64,000 nt of DNA from Acidovorax sp. (lineage in GTDB: Bacteria > Pseudomonadota > Gammaproteobacteria > Burkholderiales > Burkholderiaceae_C): assembly GCF_016783915.1 (NCBI RefSeq), contig NZ_JADHVT010000002.1, positions 1 through 64,000 of the forward strand, written 5' to 3'. Positions 63,966-64,000 of this stretch are shown piece by piece (within the stretch, counting starts at the first letter, position 1; each line of letters opens with the position of its first letter). The translations under genes and the position numbers were made by a program. The notes below the pieces were generated by a model, which saw only the letters and a program-made list of their open reading frames with translations, did not search any database and was not told the origin of the DNA.

Positions 63966-64000
63966 ATGCCCGCCGCCACCCCAGCCCTCGCCAAAACCAC
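63966..64000 (+). CDS. Start of a plus-strand gene cut by the window edge
   Basis: An ATG at 63966 opens a frame reading MPAATPALAKT to the end of the window. The AT-rich 63855-63965 upstream fits a divergent promoter region. RecG is a possibility because recG is a frequent neighbour of queA in betaproteobacteria, but eleven codons cannot support that. Confidence 0.3.
   Translation, partial: MPAATPALAKT

Overview
The window is GC-rich chromosomal DNA from a betaproteobacterium, most likely of the family Comamonadaceae (Acidovorax or a near relative). This rests on gene content and style: a Bug-type (TctC-like) solute receptor beside a LysR gene, an FMN-dependent glutamate-synthase-like enzyme, a Gcr-type membrane protein, and short dispersed repeats that I recall as common in that family. 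I see no rRNA, tRNA, insertion sequence, prophage or CRISPR array. About 63 protein genes fill nearly all the space, often in short runs with ATGA or GTGA stop/start overlaps.

Layout. 1-2400: a cut sensor kinase divergent from the C4-dicarboxylate carrier dctA. 2524-4011: small membrane and secreted proteins. 4122-8828: argS, a SPOR protein, dsbA, then lptA-lptB of lipopolysaccharide export. 9001-10602: rpoN (sigma-54), preceded by an 84-bp tandem repeat. 10664-19295: a glutaredoxin-like protein, a thioesterase/RNA methyltransferase/PIN chain, an ABC exporter, a glutamate-synthase-like enzyme overlapping a kinase-like gene, and a UPF0149 protein. 19296-24766: a frameshifted small membrane gene, a probable fluoroacetate-type dehalogenase, pncC-pgpA, a universal stress protein and a DUF4139 protein. 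24835-30372: LysR with a divergent epimerase, Tat-type nitroreductase and flavohaem-like reductase, then an ECF sigma factor with a DUF2892 protein. 30492-37712: thiL, LysR, tautomerase, ybdK, antiporter and Gcr-type protein. 37801-54727: apaG, rpe, gph and the trp operon, interrupted by two-component, SPFH, SH3, chemoreceptor and chalcone-isomerase-like genes. 54798-64000: ung, LysR with a divergent Bug receptor, gamma-glutamyltransferase, an EamA transporter, queA, a PfkB kinase, an HD-GYP protein and the first codons of another gene.

The trp block is the best-resolved unit. A 27-codon leader with Trp-Pro-Trp and competing hairpins precedes trpE, a chorismate mutase, trpG, a LysE-type exporter, trpD, a 49-codon membrane ORF and trpC, nearly all translationally coupled. 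Together they would take chorismate to indole-3-glycerol phosphate under attenuation.

The most striking non-gene signal is a dispersed element of about 57 nt. Eight copies share the spacing GCTAT-N6-GATAGC-N5-GNGC-N10-AGCGCT. Three lie directly 3' of a gene; five lie inside open reading frames (rpoN, the RNA methyltransferase, pncC, thiL, gph) without breaking them. Seven of the eight point the same way as the gene they follow or occupy.
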